DNA from: Desulfocapsa sp.
Lineage (GTDB): Bacteria; Desulfobacterota; Desulfobulbia; Desulfobulbales; Desulfocapsaceae
Length of the DNA stretch: 41,343 nt
NCBI GenBank assembly: GCA_013792135.1
Contig: VMSP01000040.1
Span: 1 to 41,343, forward strand
Direction: 5' to 3'
Below, one piece after another: positions 14,991 through 24,259 of the stretch (positions are counted from its first letter, which is position 1; each line of letters starts with the position of its first letter). A model generated the notes under the pieces. That model was not told the DNA's origin, made no database searches, and saw only the letters and a list, made by a program, of their open reading frames with translations. The position numbers were made by a program, and so were the translations under genes.

Positions 14991-16592
14991 ATGTCCAGAC
15001 AACAAGTAGAGATCTATGATACCACTTTGCGAGATGGTACCCAAGCCGAAAATTTTAATCTGTCGGTGAGTGACAAGATTCGAATCAGCCATCAGCTTGA
15101 TGAACTTGGCATCGATTTCATCGAGGGCGGCTGGCCTGGCTCCAATCCTCAGGCGGTGGAGTTTTTTCAGACCATGCATGGGCACATCATGAAACATGCC
15201 CGACTGTCAGCCTTTGGTTCTACTCGGATGTTTGCCAATCCGGCTGACAAGGACGCCAATCTTCAGGCCTTGATTGCCGCCAGAACTCCCGTTATTACCA
15301 TCTTCGGCAAATCATGGGATATTCATGTCTTTGATGCCCTGCGCATCAAACTTGAAGACAACCTGCTGATCATTGAGGAATCTCTGCGCTATCTGCGACC
15401 CCAGGTGGCAACCCTCTTTTATGATGCCGAGCACTTTTTTGACGGCTTCAAGAAAAATGCCGAATATGCCCTGGCCACCCTTGGCAAGGCCATTGACGGT
15501 GGTGCGGAACGTCTGATCCTCTGTGACACCAACGGCGGCATGCTGCCCCAGGAGGTCCAGCCCATCGTCGAGCGCGTCCAAGCTTTTATCCGGGAGCGAG
15601 GGGCCAAGGTGGAGCTTGGCATCCATGCCCATAACGACTCAGAAACAGCGGTTGCCAATTCGCTCTTGGCAGTCAGTCTTGGGGTGCGTCAGGTGCAGGG
15701 GACCATGAACGGCTATGGAGAGCGGTGCGGAAATGCCAATCTGACTTCCATTATTCCAGCCCTGGCCCTGAAGATGGACTGTGATTGCGAGTCGGTCAGG
15801 AGGATCACCAAACTCACCGAGACATCCAGGCTGGTTGATGAGCTGGCCAATCTTCCATCGAACAAATATCAACCCTATGTGGGCCGCTCCGCTTTTGCCC
15901 ACAAGGGCGGTATCCATGTCTCGGCCGTGAAACGCAATCCGCTGACCTATGAACATATCGAGCCAGAGAAGGTCGGTAATATCCGGCGCATCCTTATCTC
16001 TGATCAGTCAGGGAAGAGCAATGTCCTGCACAAGGCCAAAAAATTCGGGATTAATCTCGAGGATGACAACCCAATCGTTGCTTCCATTGTCAGGGAATTG
16101 AAAGATCTTGAAAACCAGGGCTTTCAATATGAAGGTGCCGAGGCCTCTTTCGAGCTGCTCATGCGTCGCGCCCTTGGCACCCAGAGAAATTATTTTCTAC
16201 TTAAGGCGTTCCGGGCCATCAACAGCAAACGTGCCATGGATCAGCCACCCGAAACCGAGGCCACTATTCGCCTTGAAGTCGGGGGAGAAGAGGTGCATAC
16301 CGCGGCCATGGGCAATGGTCCGGTTAATGCCTTGGATGGGGCGCTGCGTAAGGCCTTGATTCATTTTTATCCCAGCCTGCAGGAGGTTGAACTCATAGAT
16401 TACAAGGTGCGAGTCCTCTCCGGAGAGCATGGAACCGGGGCCAAGGTGCGGGTCCTCATTGAGTCCAAAGATCATCATGAGCAATGGGGGACGGTTGGAG
16501 TCTCATTGAATATCATTGAAGCATCCTGGCAGGCCATTGTCGATTCCATGAATTATAAACTGATGCGAGATGAGCAGAAACAGGCAAAGTAG
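14991..16592 (+). CDS. cimA: (R)-citramalate synthase
   Basis: CimA condenses pyruvate with acetyl-CoA to (R)-citramalate, opening the threonine-independent route to isoleucine. The 533-residue product has the DRE-TIM metallolyase signature DTTLRDGTQAE near the N-terminus, HAHND with metal-binding His residues, GNANL, and a C-terminal LeuA-type allosteric domain (from about 400). The length and the gapped start EIYDTTLRDG separate it from 2-isopropylmalate synthase and match the long CimA group common in deltaproteobacteria. A cagggaa sequence precedes the ATG. It follows lysC and overlaps the ComEA-like gene by 23 bp, suggesting one transcript to miaA. The alternative is homocitrate synthase, judged less likely. 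Confidence 0.88.
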   Translation: MSRQQVEIYDTTLRDGTQAENFNLSVSDKIRISHQLDELGIDFIEGGWPGSNPQAVEFFQTMHGHIMKHARLSAFGSTRMFANPADKDANLQALIAARTPVITIFGKSWDIHVFDALRIKLEDNLLIIEESLRYLRPQVATLFYDAEHFFDGFKKNAEYALATLGKAIDGGAERLILCDTNGGMLPQEVQPIVERVQAFIRERGAKVELGIHAHNDSETAVANSLLAVSLGVRQVQGTMNGYGERCGNANLTSIIPALALKMDCDCESVRRITKLTETSRLVDELANLPSNKYQPYVGRSAFAHKGGIHVSAVKRNPLTYEHIEPEKVGNIRRILISDQSGKSNVLHKAKKFGINLEDDNPIVASIVRELKDLENQGFQYEGAEASFELLMRRALGTQRNYFLLKAFRAINSKRAMDQPPETEATIRLEVGGEEVHTAAMGNGPVNALDGALRKALIHFYPSLQEVELIDYKVRVLSGEHGTGAKVRVLIESKDHHEQWGTVGVSLNIIEASWQAIVDSMNYKLMRDEQKQAK

Positions 16593-17046
16593 TCCGGGAT
16601 CGCAACTAAAACCGCATATTCAAAATGATGCCCGGGTGGAGATTCTTCTCTTCCTGGGCATCGTCTTTTGGTGCTTGCTGCTGGGGACTTCTTTTCAGGG
16701 AATGTTTTCAAGGCAAGCGGAGAATGTTTTATCCTTACATTGGGACGGCAGGGCGCTGCAGATGGTGCCGGCGGAAATTTCTGTTTCTGGGAAGAGCGAA
16801 TCTCCCAAGACTGTTCCCGCTGGAGTGACTCCTTTTCTGTTTCAACCTATGCCCGTTAATTTTGCCGATCCACAACTTCTGGCAACCATATCAGGAATCG
16901 GACCCGAACTGGCCGCCCAGATTGTCAAGTCACGAAACAGCAAAGGCTTATTTACAGGCCCGCATGATCTGCTGAGTGTCCCTGGTATCGGACATTCCCG
17001 GATGGAGCAGTTTGCTCCCCATTTTTCCTTTAGCGTAACCCAGTGA
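16570..17046 (+). CDS. Membrane-anchored ComEA-like helix-hairpin-helix protein
   Basis: The 158-residue product has one N-terminal membrane segment (about residues 26-45, LLFLGIVFWCLLLGTSF), a linker, and a C-terminal pair of helix-hairpin-helix motifs (ISGIGPELAAQIV and LLSVPGIGHSRMEQF) that bind DNA non-specifically. ComEA proteins hold incoming DNA at the outside of the cytoplasmic membrane during natural transformation. Short relatives also occur in non-competent bacteria. The gene starts within cimA and its stop overlaps the miaA GTG start by 4 nt, so it is translationally coupled on both sides. No comEC lies in the window, although the ComM-like yifB gene does. Confidence 0.8.
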   Translation: MSRNRQSSPGSQLKPHIQNDARVEILLFLGIVFWCLLLGTSFQGMFSRQAENVLSLHWDGRALQMVPAEISVSGKSESPKTVPAGVTPFLFQPMPVNFADPQLLATISGIGPELAAQIVKSRNSKGLFTGPHDLLSVPGIGHSRMEQFAPHFSFSVTQ

Positions 17047-17981
17047 ATACGATACAATCCATACAAGATCCGGTGCTGGTGCTGATTGGCCCAACTGCAA
17101 TCGGCAAGACGGAGTTGTCGCTGCTGCTGGCGGAACGTTTTGACTGTGAGATTGTCAGCGTTGACTCCATGCAGGTCTATAATTATATGGATATCGGCAC
17201 CGCCAAGGTAAGTCTTGAAGAACGAGCGCGGATTCCGCATCATCTCATTGATGTGGTCGAGCCGGACAAGGAATATGATGCGGCCACTTTTGTCCATGAT
17301 GCCCTCTATGCCATTGAACAGATTCATCTCCGGGGCAGGGTGCCCCTGCTCACCGGAGGAACAGGCCTTTATCTGCGAGCTCTGATTAATGGGCTCTCTT
17401 CCGGAATAGGACAGTTTCCGGAGATCAGAGAACAGTTACAGCAGCGACTGACCCTGGTTGGACCTCACGTGTTACATGAAGAACTAGCACAGTGTGACCG
17501 ATATTCCGCAGAAAGGATCCATGAAAATGACACGCATCGTCTGCTGCGGGCGCTGGAGATCTACAAGGCAACGGGTAAGCCCTGGTCTGAGCATATTCTT
17601 GAACACCAGAAACAAAAAACACGCCGTTTCTCCAATATCCTGCAGGTCGGATTGACATGTCAACGCGATCAGCTGTATCGGCGCATTGACATGCGGACCA
17701 CTCTGATGCTCAAGAGCGGGCTGGAACAGGAGGTGAGGGGATTGATTGCCAGAGGATACAGTCCTCAACTAAAATCCATGCAGGCGATCGGTTATCGTCA
17801 CATGAATAATTACCTGGAGGGTATCTGGGATATGGAAGAAACTGCGCGCCTGCTTGCCAGAGACACCAGGCGATATGCCAAACGTCAATATACCTGGTTT
17901 GCAGCAATCCCGGAGTTGGAATGGTTTGAGGTGCAGGATCAGAAAAAGATTATAGAAAGAATTGGAAAATGGATGGGATGA
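17043..17981 (+). CDS. miaA: tRNA dimethylallyltransferase
   Basis: MiaA adds an isopentenyl group from dimethylallyl diphosphate to N6 of A37 in tRNAs that read UNN codons. The 312-residue product has the P-loop GPTAIGKT (residues 18-25), the VDSMQVY motif with the catalytic Asp, GGTGLYLRAL, and the C-terminal RRYAKRQYTWF segment that contacts tRNA. It starts with GTG overlapping the preceding TGA stop. MiaB, which adds the methylthio group to the product, is encoded 5 kb downstream. Confidence 0.95.
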   Translation: MNTIQSIQDPVLVLIGPTAIGKTELSLLLAERFDCEIVSVDSMQVYNYMDIGTAKVSLEERARIPHHLIDVVEPDKEYDAATFVHDALYAIEQIHLRGRVPLLTGGTGLYLRALINGLSSGIGQFPEIREQLQQRLTLVGPHVLHEELAQCDRYSAERIHENDTHRLLRALEIYKATGKPWSEHILEHQKQKTRRFSNILQVGLTCQRDQLYRRIDMRTTLMLKSGLEQEVRGLIARGYSPQLKSMQAIGYRHMNNYLEGIWDMEETARLLARDTRRYAKRQYTWFAAIPELEWFEVQDQKKIIERIGKWMG

Positions 17982-18029
17982 GCAGCTAGTATTAAGACAG
18001 AAAAACTCGTTATTCTTGTACTGTACGCG

Positions 18030-18087
18030 AATAAGTTAATGTCAAATCGAGATAATTATTAGGCCGGAGCAGCTGTGCTCTGGAGAA
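18030..18087 (+). repeat. Degenerate duplicate of the recJ 5' end
   Basis: About 55 bp, including ATGTCAAATCGAGATAAT at 18039, closely match the recJ start region at 18162-18220, offset by 132 bp. The copy has an in-frame TAG after seven codons and reads on into non-coding DNA. It looks like a partial tandem duplication of the recJ start. Confidence 0.65.
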
Positions 18088-18158
18088 GCTGGAAAATATT
18101 ATGGAAAGAATGAACAAGCAAAGCAAAAACAGAAATACCTCTAGTCCTAATTACATAA

Positions 18159-19997
18159 ATGGATAAGCTCATGTCGATTCGAGATAATGAGCAGGCAGGA
18201 GCAACTGTTCAGTGGAGAGTGGAGCCGCGGGTGGAACCCAGTACTGAACTGCAGCAGATGGCAACAGAACTGAAGCTTCATCCTATCATCGTAAAGCTCC
18301 TGGCGCAGCGCGGGATGCAGGAGCAGAAGAGGGTAGAGGAGTTTTTACAACCAAGCCTGGCGGAACTCCCCAGCCCCTTGGAAATGGGAGGAATGAAGGA
18401 AGCGGTTGCACTGGCAGGCCGAGCAGTACTGGCGGGAGAGCCAATTCTGATCTGGGGTGACTATGACGTGGACGGGACCACAGGGACTGCGCTTCTGGTC
18501 TCATTTTTTCGAGAGCTTGGGGCCACGGTAAGATATATCATTCCTAACAGGATAACGCATGGTTACGGTTTACACATTGACCTCCTGCGCTCCCTGGCTC
18601 CCGCCAATCCCGATCACAAAACGCTCCTTATAACAGTTGACTGCGGAATATCGGCAAATGACGAAATCCTTGCTGCCAAAAAAATGGGTTTTCAGGTCCT
18701 GGTGACCGATCACCATGAACCTCCGGAAGGGATTTTCGCAGCGGATGCCATACTGAACCCCAAGCAATCCGCCTGTACCTTTCCCACAGAGGAGCTTGCA
18801 GGTGTAGGGGTTGCCTTTTATCTTGCCTGCGGAATCCGGCAATACCTGCGGGAAAAGGGGTTTTTCAACGAAGAAAGGAGCGAGCCAGATGTCCGGGACT
18901 TTCTGGATTTAGTGGCTTTGGGAACAATCGCCGACATGGTTCCTCTGGGGAAGGTGAACAGAATCCTGGTAAAAGAGGGCATGAACAGGATTGAGCAGCA
19001 AAAAAGAGCTGGACTAAGGGCGATGCTCGAAGTGAGCGGTTTGCTTAACAGTCAGAAAAAACCAATCAGTTCCATTAGTTCAGGGGACATCGGCTTTCTT
19101 CTCGCACCCATGATTAATGCAGCTGGAAGGCTTGCAGAGGCCGACCTTGCGGTTCAACTGCTGTTAAGTGAAAATGTAAATCAGGCCATGGATTTTGCCA
19201 AAGAGTTGCTGGCATTGAATGACGAAAGAAAAAAGATTGGCCAGGACGTCTATGCGAGAGCCGTTACCCTGCAGGAGCAGAAGGTTGGAAATGGCAACTG
19301 CTTGATATTAAAGGGTGATTTTCACCATGGAGTAATCGGAATTGTTGCTTCAAGAATGGTGGAAAGATTTCATCTTCCGACCATTCTTTTTGGTCAAGAA
19401 GTGGATAGTCAAGGCAAGATGGTGTTCAAAGGGTCGGGACGTTCCGTGCCGGGAATAAACCTTCATGCCGCACTTGAAAAATGTTCGGAAACAATGATCC
19501 GCTATGGCGGGCATGCCATGGCCGCTGGAATGTCGGTTTCTGAGGAGCTTTTTGATCTTTTTGTCAGAAGAATAAATGAGGAAGTCAGCAGGCAGGTGCG
19601 AGATGTTGATCCCGTTGCGATACTGACCATAGATCTTGAGGCGGAGATTGATGAGATCTTTTCTGCTGATTGCAGCGGACAGATGCAATTGCTTGAACCG
19701 TTCGGCCCAGGAAATAGAAGTCCGGTTTTCTATACCCGAAGTCCTCACTTGGTTGAAACCAAGGCTATTGGCGCTGAAGGCACGCACCTGAAAATTTCAT
19801 TTCAATGTAACAACGCAATTCAAAAGGGAGTTGGTTTTGGACTTGGTTCTTATCTGCCAGATCTCCGTCAAGATAATAATCCAGCAATTGCCTATGCTCC
19901 TATGGCCAATCGTTACCGTGGAATCCATACCTGGGAAGTAAAGGTAGTGGGGATTCAGTTTTCGCAAAATCAAGATATCCAAAAAATAATTATCTAG
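18159..19997 (+). CDS. recJ: Single-stranded-DNA-specific exonuclease RecJ
   Basis: RecJ degrades single-stranded DNA 5' to 3' in recombinational repair, mismatch repair and base excision repair. The 612-residue product has the DHH-family motifs DYDVDGTTG, TVDCGIS and TDHHEPP, which bind two divalent metals. It also has the DHHA1 motif GGHAMAAGMS and the GSGRSVPGINLH segment, then an OB-like C-terminal domain. The length is normal. An ATG at 18171 (MSIRDN) is an alternative start; it is the one copied in the degenerate duplicate 132 bp upstream and has a gga 7 nt before it. A small hairpin after the stop may terminate the transcript. Confidence 0.94.
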   Translation: MDKLMSIRDNEQAGATVQWRVEPRVEPSTELQQMATELKLHPIIVKLLAQRGMQEQKRVEEFLQPSLAELPSPLEMGGMKEAVALAGRAVLAGEPILIWGDYDVDGTTGTALLVSFFRELGATVRYIIPNRITHGYGLHIDLLRSLAPANPDHKTLLITVDCGISANDEILAAKKMGFQVLVTDHHEPPEGIFAADAILNPKQSACTFPTEELAGVGVAFYLACGIRQYLREKGFFNEERSEPDVRDFLDLVALGTIADMVPLGKVNRILVKEGMNRIEQQKRAGLRAMLEVSGLLNSQKKPISSISSGDIGFLLAPMINAAGRLAEADLAVQLLLSENVNQAMDFAKELLALNDERKKIGQDVYARAVTLQEQKVGNGNCLILKGDFHHGVIGIVASRMVERFHLPTILFGQEVDSQGKMVFKGSGRSVPGINLHAALEKCSETMIRYGGHAMAAGMSVSEELFDLFVRRINEEVSRQVRDVDPVAILTIDLEAEIDEIFSADCSGQMQLLEPFGPGNRSPVFYTRSPHLVETKAIGAEGTHLKISFQCNNAIQKGVGFGLGSYLPDLRQDNNPAIAYAPMANRYRGIHTWEVKVVGIQFSQNQDIQKIII

Positions 19998-20359
19998 AAT
20001 AAGAAATAGCATATTTAACTAACATGCTATTTTAACGAATTAATAATTTACTAAACATAATATACATTATGCGACATTGCCAAGCATTGATTTTTTTTGT
20101 CTCATTTTTAACGGTTAAATTTAAAGGGATGGCGTTGAGGCCTCGAGGATGCCTTCCTTGGTTTTGTGGTGAGATGTAAAACCAATGGCGCGATACAGGG
20201 ACCGCTTGCTCTTTCTCTTTTGTCGAATTCGTGGTATCAGTGTGTTGTCGCTGAAACACTATATTCCTCTGTCTCTCGGTCGTTAAGATCGTCTGGCAGG
20301 ATTGAAATGTTTTTTTTGCCATGTATGAAATGCGTGGCTGTTTATTTGGGAGTTTTTTT
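19998..20359. other. Recj-purB spacer with terminator-like and leader hairpins
   Basis: The arms aatagcat (20005-20012) and atgctatt (20024-20031) followed by tttt fit a weak recJ terminator. Further on, an 8-bp perfect stem ttggtttt/aaaaccaa at 20158-20185 with a 12-nt loop lies in the purB leader. No riboswitch class was recognised. I see no gene; long frames on either strand here lack start signals. Confidence 0.45.
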
Positions 20360-21805
20360 ATGTCGAGAAATATCTATCAGGAACCTCTGGTAAGCCGTTA
20401 CACCAGTCGAGATATGCAGGAACTGTTTTCTGAGATGACCAAGTTTACCACCTGGCGTAAATGCTGGGTCGCTTTGGCTGAGGCCCAGTACGAACTTGGT
20501 TTGACCGATATTGTCAAGCCGGAGATGATTGCCCAGATGAAGGCCAATGTCGACAATATTGATTACGACCTAGCAGCAGCCAAGGAAAAAGAGATCCGTC
20601 ATGATGTTATGGCCCATGTCTTTGAATTTGGGATAAAATGCCCGCTTGCTGAAGGCATTATCCATCTGGGAGCGACCTCTCAGTTTGTGGTCTGTAACAC
20701 CGACCTGATTATTCAGAAAAAGGCCTTTGCCCTGATACGATCTGCCCTGCTCCAGGTTATCCGCAACCTTGCCGAGTTTGCTCTCAAGTATAAGGATCTG
20801 CCAACCTTGGGATTTACTCATTATCAACCCGCCCAGCCGACCACCGTTGGCAAAAGAAATACCTTGTATATTCAGGATCTTGTTATGGATCTTGAATATA
20901 TTGATTCTTTTCTGGAGCAGGTAAAGGCCAGGGGCGCCAAAGGTACTGTGGGTACCCAGGCGACCTTTATTGAACTCTTCAAGGGGGATAATCAGAAGGT
21001 CAGAGATCTGGACTTGCTGGTTGCCAAAAAGCTCGGATTTTCCAATGTTTTTGCGGTGACCGGTCAGACTTATCCCCGGAAGCTGGATACGAAGCTTGCT
21101 GAAACACTCGCTGGTATAGGAGGTTCTGCGCATAAGTTCGCAGTTGACTTGAGGTTGCTTTCCAATCTCAAGGTGCAAGAAGAACCTTTTGCCAAGCACC
21201 AGACAGGCTCCTCGGCCATGGCCTACAAACGTAATCCCATGCGCTCGGAAAGGATGACCGGTCTTGCCCGTAAGCTCATGGGGCTGCCTGCTGATTTTGC
21301 GGCCACCTTTGCCAATCAGTGGTTCGAGCGTACCCTTGACGACTCCGCTATCCGGAGAATGGATATTCCTCAGGCCTTTTTGTTAACGGATGCCATTCTT
21401 AAGCTTTACATTAATATTACGTCGCAAATGGTCGTGTTTCCGAAACAAATTGATCGGCACTTGCGCATGGAACTGCCCTTTATGTCCACTGAGAAAATCC
21501 TCATGGAGGCCGTGGAGAAAGGTGAAAGCCGTCAGGAAATGCATGAAGTCATCAAGGAGCACTCTCTGGCTGCTGGCAGGGTCGTGAAGGAGGAAGGCGG
21601 AGACAATGATCTGCTGCAACGCCTGGCAAATGACCCACGAATGCCTTTCGGTATGAGAGATCTGCAGGGGCTTGTTGGCGATTATACTCAGTTCACCGGC
21701 CGGGCCTCAGCCCAGACCAGTGAGTATATTGAAGAGATTGTCGCCCCCCTGCTTGCTGCTCGCAAAGATCAAATGACTGAGGTTGATTCCTCACTTTCTG
21801 TCTGA
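20360..21805 (+). CDS. purB: Adenylosuccinate lyase, eukaryote-like type
   Basis: PurB removes fumarate from SAICAR and from adenylosuccinate in purine synthesis. The start is set at 20360, where gggag lies 7 nt upstream; an in-frame ATG at 20321 has none. The 481-residue product has the fumarase/aspartase signature SSAMAYKRNPMRSER and the LGFTHYQPAQPTTVGKR segment. Recalled from memory, long stretches such as RHDVMAH, GIIHLGATS, QWFERTLDDSA and EEGGDNDL parallel human ADSL closely. The length (481 against about 430-456 for common bacterial PurB) agrees. The gene is 11 bp upstream of the DUF4911 gene. Confidence 0.94.
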   Translation: MSRNIYQEPLVSRYTSRDMQELFSEMTKFTTWRKCWVALAEAQYELGLTDIVKPEMIAQMKANVDNIDYDLAAAKEKEIRHDVMAHVFEFGIKCPLAEGIIHLGATSQFVVCNTDLIIQKKAFALIRSALLQVIRNLAEFALKYKDLPTLGFTHYQPAQPTTVGKRNTLYIQDLVMDLEYIDSFLEQVKARGAKGTVGTQATFIELFKGDNQKVRDLDLLVAKKLGFSNVFAVTGQTYPRKLDTKLAETLAGIGGSAHKFAVDLRLLSNLKVQEEPFAKHQTGSSAMAYKRNPMRSERMTGLARKLMGLPADFAATFANQWFERTLDDSAIRRMDIPQAFLLTDAILKLYINITSQMVVFPKQIDRHLRMELPFMSTEKILMEAVEKGESRQEMHEVIKEHSLAAGRVVKEEGGDNDLLQRLANDPRMPFGMRDLQGLVGDYTQFTGRASAQTSEYIEEIVAPLLAARKDQMTEVDSSLSV

Positions 21806-21816
21806 TTGACTGCACG

Positions 21817-22035
21817 ATGATGGACCCGCAGCATTTTAAAGAGCTTTATCTCGCCATTGCCCCCTCCAGGTTTAATTTTCTCAAGTCAATCCTGGAGGGC
21901 TATGATGGTCTGGCTGTTCTGTCAAGCATTGACGGCAAGAAGGGAGCAGTGCGTCTTCGTTACCCTCCTGAATCCGAGCCTTTGCTCTTTGAGATTTTAT
22001 CGGCTCTTGCCCCTGGATTAAACAGATACGCATGA
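21817..22035 (+). CDS. Small DUF4911-like protein
   Basis: This 72-residue protein has the pattern of the DUF4911 family: a short strand, then a helix FLKSILEGYDGLA, then a strand with GAVRLRYPPESE and a final helix. No catalytic residues are evident. It sits 11 bp after purB and 59 bp before miaB, so it is probably co-transcribed with both. No strong ribosome site is visible; the second ATG is equally possible. The family function is unknown. Confidence 0.7.
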   Translation: MMDPQHFKELYLAIAPSRFNFLKSILEGYDGLAVLSSIDGKKGAVRLRYPPESEPLLFEILSALAPGLNRYA

Positions 22036-22094
22036 TTATGAATGTTGATTCTAGCCAATATGGCTCTTTTATTATCTGAAAGTATGACAATACA

Positions 22095-23459
22095 ATGAAA
22101 CAGTTCTCCTTTATGATTAAGACCTTTGGTTGTCAGATGAACGAACGTGATTCTGAGATTATGGGGCAGTTGCTTTCTGAAAATGGCTATATCGAGTCCA
22201 TGGATATGGATAATGCCGACGTGGTCATTCTCAACACCTGTTCCATCCGAGCCAAGGCCGAACAAAAGGCCATGAGTCTTCTCGGGGTTTTGAGAAAGGT
22301 AAAAAAAAGACGTCCTTCCATGAAGATCTGCATTGCCGGATGCGTGGCCCAACAGGAAGGTCAAGCGATCTTGCAGCGCATGCCCCATGTTGACTTGGTG
22401 ATCGGACCCCAGAATCTGTACGAACTGGCCGGTCTGCTTGCTACCCTTGACGGGACGCCCAGGGTGGCAATTGGTATGTCTGATTCATATGAGATCCCAG
22501 CTTTCATCCCCGCCCTGCCTCGCTTGCTCCAGCAGAAAGAACTGCAGTCAGCCACCCCTGTTGCTCCTTTTAGAAAGTTTCTCACCATTATGCAGGGATG
22601 CAATAACTACTGCACCTACTGTGTTGTTCCCTATACAAGGGGGAGGGAAATATCTCGAAAGGTCAGTGATATAATTGACGAAGCTCATGTTCTTGTTGAT
22701 GCAGGGGTGCGGGAAATCACCCTGCTTGGCCAGAACGTGAACTCCTACGGACGTACCAATCAGGTTACAGATGCAGGGGGGGATTATTCCTTTTCACAGC
22801 TCCTGCGTGAGGTGGCAGCCATTGAGGGATTGAAACGTTTACGATTCACCACCTCCAATCCCAAGGACCTCTCACCGGAACTCATGCGCTGTTTTGGCGA
22901 GATAGAGATCCTCTGCCCGCAGTTTCATCTCCCGGTTCAGTCCGGCTCCAATGCGGTTCTTGCCAGAATGAACCGCAATTATACCAGGGAGCTTTACCTG
23001 CAGCAGGTTGCAGATCTTCGCGCTGTTCGCCCTGATATTGCCCTCAGCACCGATGTGATTGCCGGATTCCCAGGTGAGTCCGATGACGATTTTGAGCAGA
23101 CCATGGACCTTCTGGAGGAAGTTCGCTTCCACAGTTCCTTCTCCTTTAAGTATTCTGATCGTCCCGGCACGCGGTCTGCGGATTTTGATGATAAGGTGGT
23201 TGAACAGGTTAAGTCCGAGCGTTTGAGCAGGTTTCAGGGTCGGCAGGATACCATCTGCCTTGAGCATAATAGCCTCTATGTGAGCAAGAGCCTGCCGATA
23301 ATGGTAGAAAAAATCACCGAAAAAGGTCTGGTGGGCCGTACCGACACCAATCATATTGTCCATGTTGAAGAAAAAATTGTCTGCGTTCCAGGTGATATTG
23401 TGACTGTCACCATCAGCCACGCAGGCCAGCATTCACTCAACGGTATCCTTCAAGGATAG
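22095..23459 (+). CDS. miaB: tRNA-2-methylthio-N6-dimethylallyladenosine synthase
   Basis: MiaB is a radical SAM methylthiotransferase that turns i6A37 into ms2i6A37. The 454-residue product has the three domains of the family. The N-terminal MTTase domain binds the auxiliary cluster through Cys13, Cys49 and Cys83. The radical SAM core has Cys169, Cys173 and Cys176 (CNNYCTYC). A C-terminal TRAM domain binds RNA. The motif SRKVSDI and the spacing match MiaB rather than RimO or MtaB. Its substrate is made by the miaA product encoded upstream. Confidence 0.95.
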   Translation: MKQFSFMIKTFGCQMNERDSEIMGQLLSENGYIESMDMDNADVVILNTCSIRAKAEQKAMSLLGVLRKVKKRRPSMKICIAGCVAQQEGQAILQRMPHVDLVIGPQNLYELAGLLATLDGTPRVAIGMSDSYEIPAFIPALPRLLQQKELQSATPVAPFRKFLTIMQGCNNYCTYCVVPYTRGREISRKVSDIIDEAHVLVDAGVREITLLGQNVNSYGRTNQVTDAGGDYSFSQLLREVAAIEGLKRLRFTTSNPKDLSPELMRCFGEIEILCPQFHLPVQSGSNAVLARMNRNYTRELYLQQVADLRAVRPDIALSTDVIAGFPGESDDDFEQTMDLLEEVRFHSSFSFKYSDRPGTRSADFDDKVVEQVKSERLSRFQGRQDTICLEHNSLYVSKSLPIMVEKITEKGLVGRTDTNHIVHVEEKIVCVPGDIVTVTISHAGQHSLNGILQG

Positions 23460-23494
23460 ATTCCATCAATACTACAAACAACAGGTGAATCATT

Positions 23495-24151
23495 ATGATT
23501 GATCTCCACACCCATACTTTTTTCAGTGACGGGGCTTTGGTCCCTGCCGAGCATCTGCGTCGGGTTGAAGTCCTTGGCTATACTGCTGTCGCCATTACCG
23601 ATCACGCCGACAGCTCCAACATGGATTTCATTATTCCCCGTATGATTCAGGCGGCCAGGGACCTCAATCCCTTTTCAAGAACCAGGCTTCTTCCAGGTAT
23701 TGAGCTGACTCATATCCCCCCTGCCCTCATCGGCCCGCTGACCCGCAAGGCTCGCGAGTTGGGAGCGCAGGTGGTAGTGGTGCATGGTGAGACCATTGTT
23801 GAACCTGTTGCCGAAGGCACGAATATGGCAGCTATTGAGGCTGGGGTTGATATCCTGTCGCACCCCGGTTTTTTGAGTGAAGCGGAAGCGCTTCTGGCGG
23901 CTAAAAATGGTGTTTTTCTTGAGCTTTCAGGGAGAAAAGGCCATTGCCTGACTAATGGTCATGTGGCCAAGGTGGCGTTAAAGGCTGGCGCCAGGCTCGT
24001 TGTTAATGCCGATGCCCATACTCCGGGAGATTTTCTCACCGCTGACATGGCACGAATGGTGGCCCTTGGTGCCGGGCTTAGTGAAGCGGAATACATAAAA
24101 TTACAGGCAAATATGAATGCATTTGTGGATGGATTGCCTGAGATTAAATAA
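23495..24151 (+). CDS. PHP-domain phosphoesterase-like protein
   Basis: The 218-residue product has the four PHP motifs: His5-x-His7 with Asp12, Asp36-His37, a HGE motif (VVVHGET) and SHPGF, then NADAHTPGD near the C-terminus. These bind two or three metals in phosphoesterases such as histidinol phosphatase, nucleoside 3',5'-bisphosphate phosphatase and YcdX-type enzymes. The substrate cannot be read from the sequence. This short stand-alone form, often annotated as histidinol phosphatase, is common in deltaproteobacteria. It starts 35 bp after miaB. Confidence 0.8.
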   Translation: MIDLHTHTFFSDGALVPAEHLRRVEVLGYTAVAITDHADSSNMDFIIPRMIQAARDLNPFSRTRLLPGIELTHIPPALIGPLTRKARELGAQVVVVHGETIVEPVAEGTNMAAIEAGVDILSHPGFLSEAEALLAAKNGVFLELSGRKGHCLTNGHVAKVALKAGARLVVNADAHTPGDFLTADMARMVALGAGLSEAEYIKLQANMNAFVDGLPEIK

Positions 24152-24195
24152 AGTTGGTATGCAGTTTGCTCAACCTCACTGCCTGCGAATGTTAT

Positions 24196-24244
24196 AAAGT
24201 ATAGTCGGTTTCCAATATCCGCTTGGAAGTCGGCTATACTTTTA
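24196..24244 (+). terminator. Hairpin after the PHP gene
   Basis: The arms aaagtatag (24196-24204) and ctatacttt (24234-24242) plus an inner ttcca/tggaa stem are followed by a short T-run. It lies between the PHP gene and trmL. Confidence 0.6.
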
Positions 24245-24259
24245 CTCAAATAGTAACCA

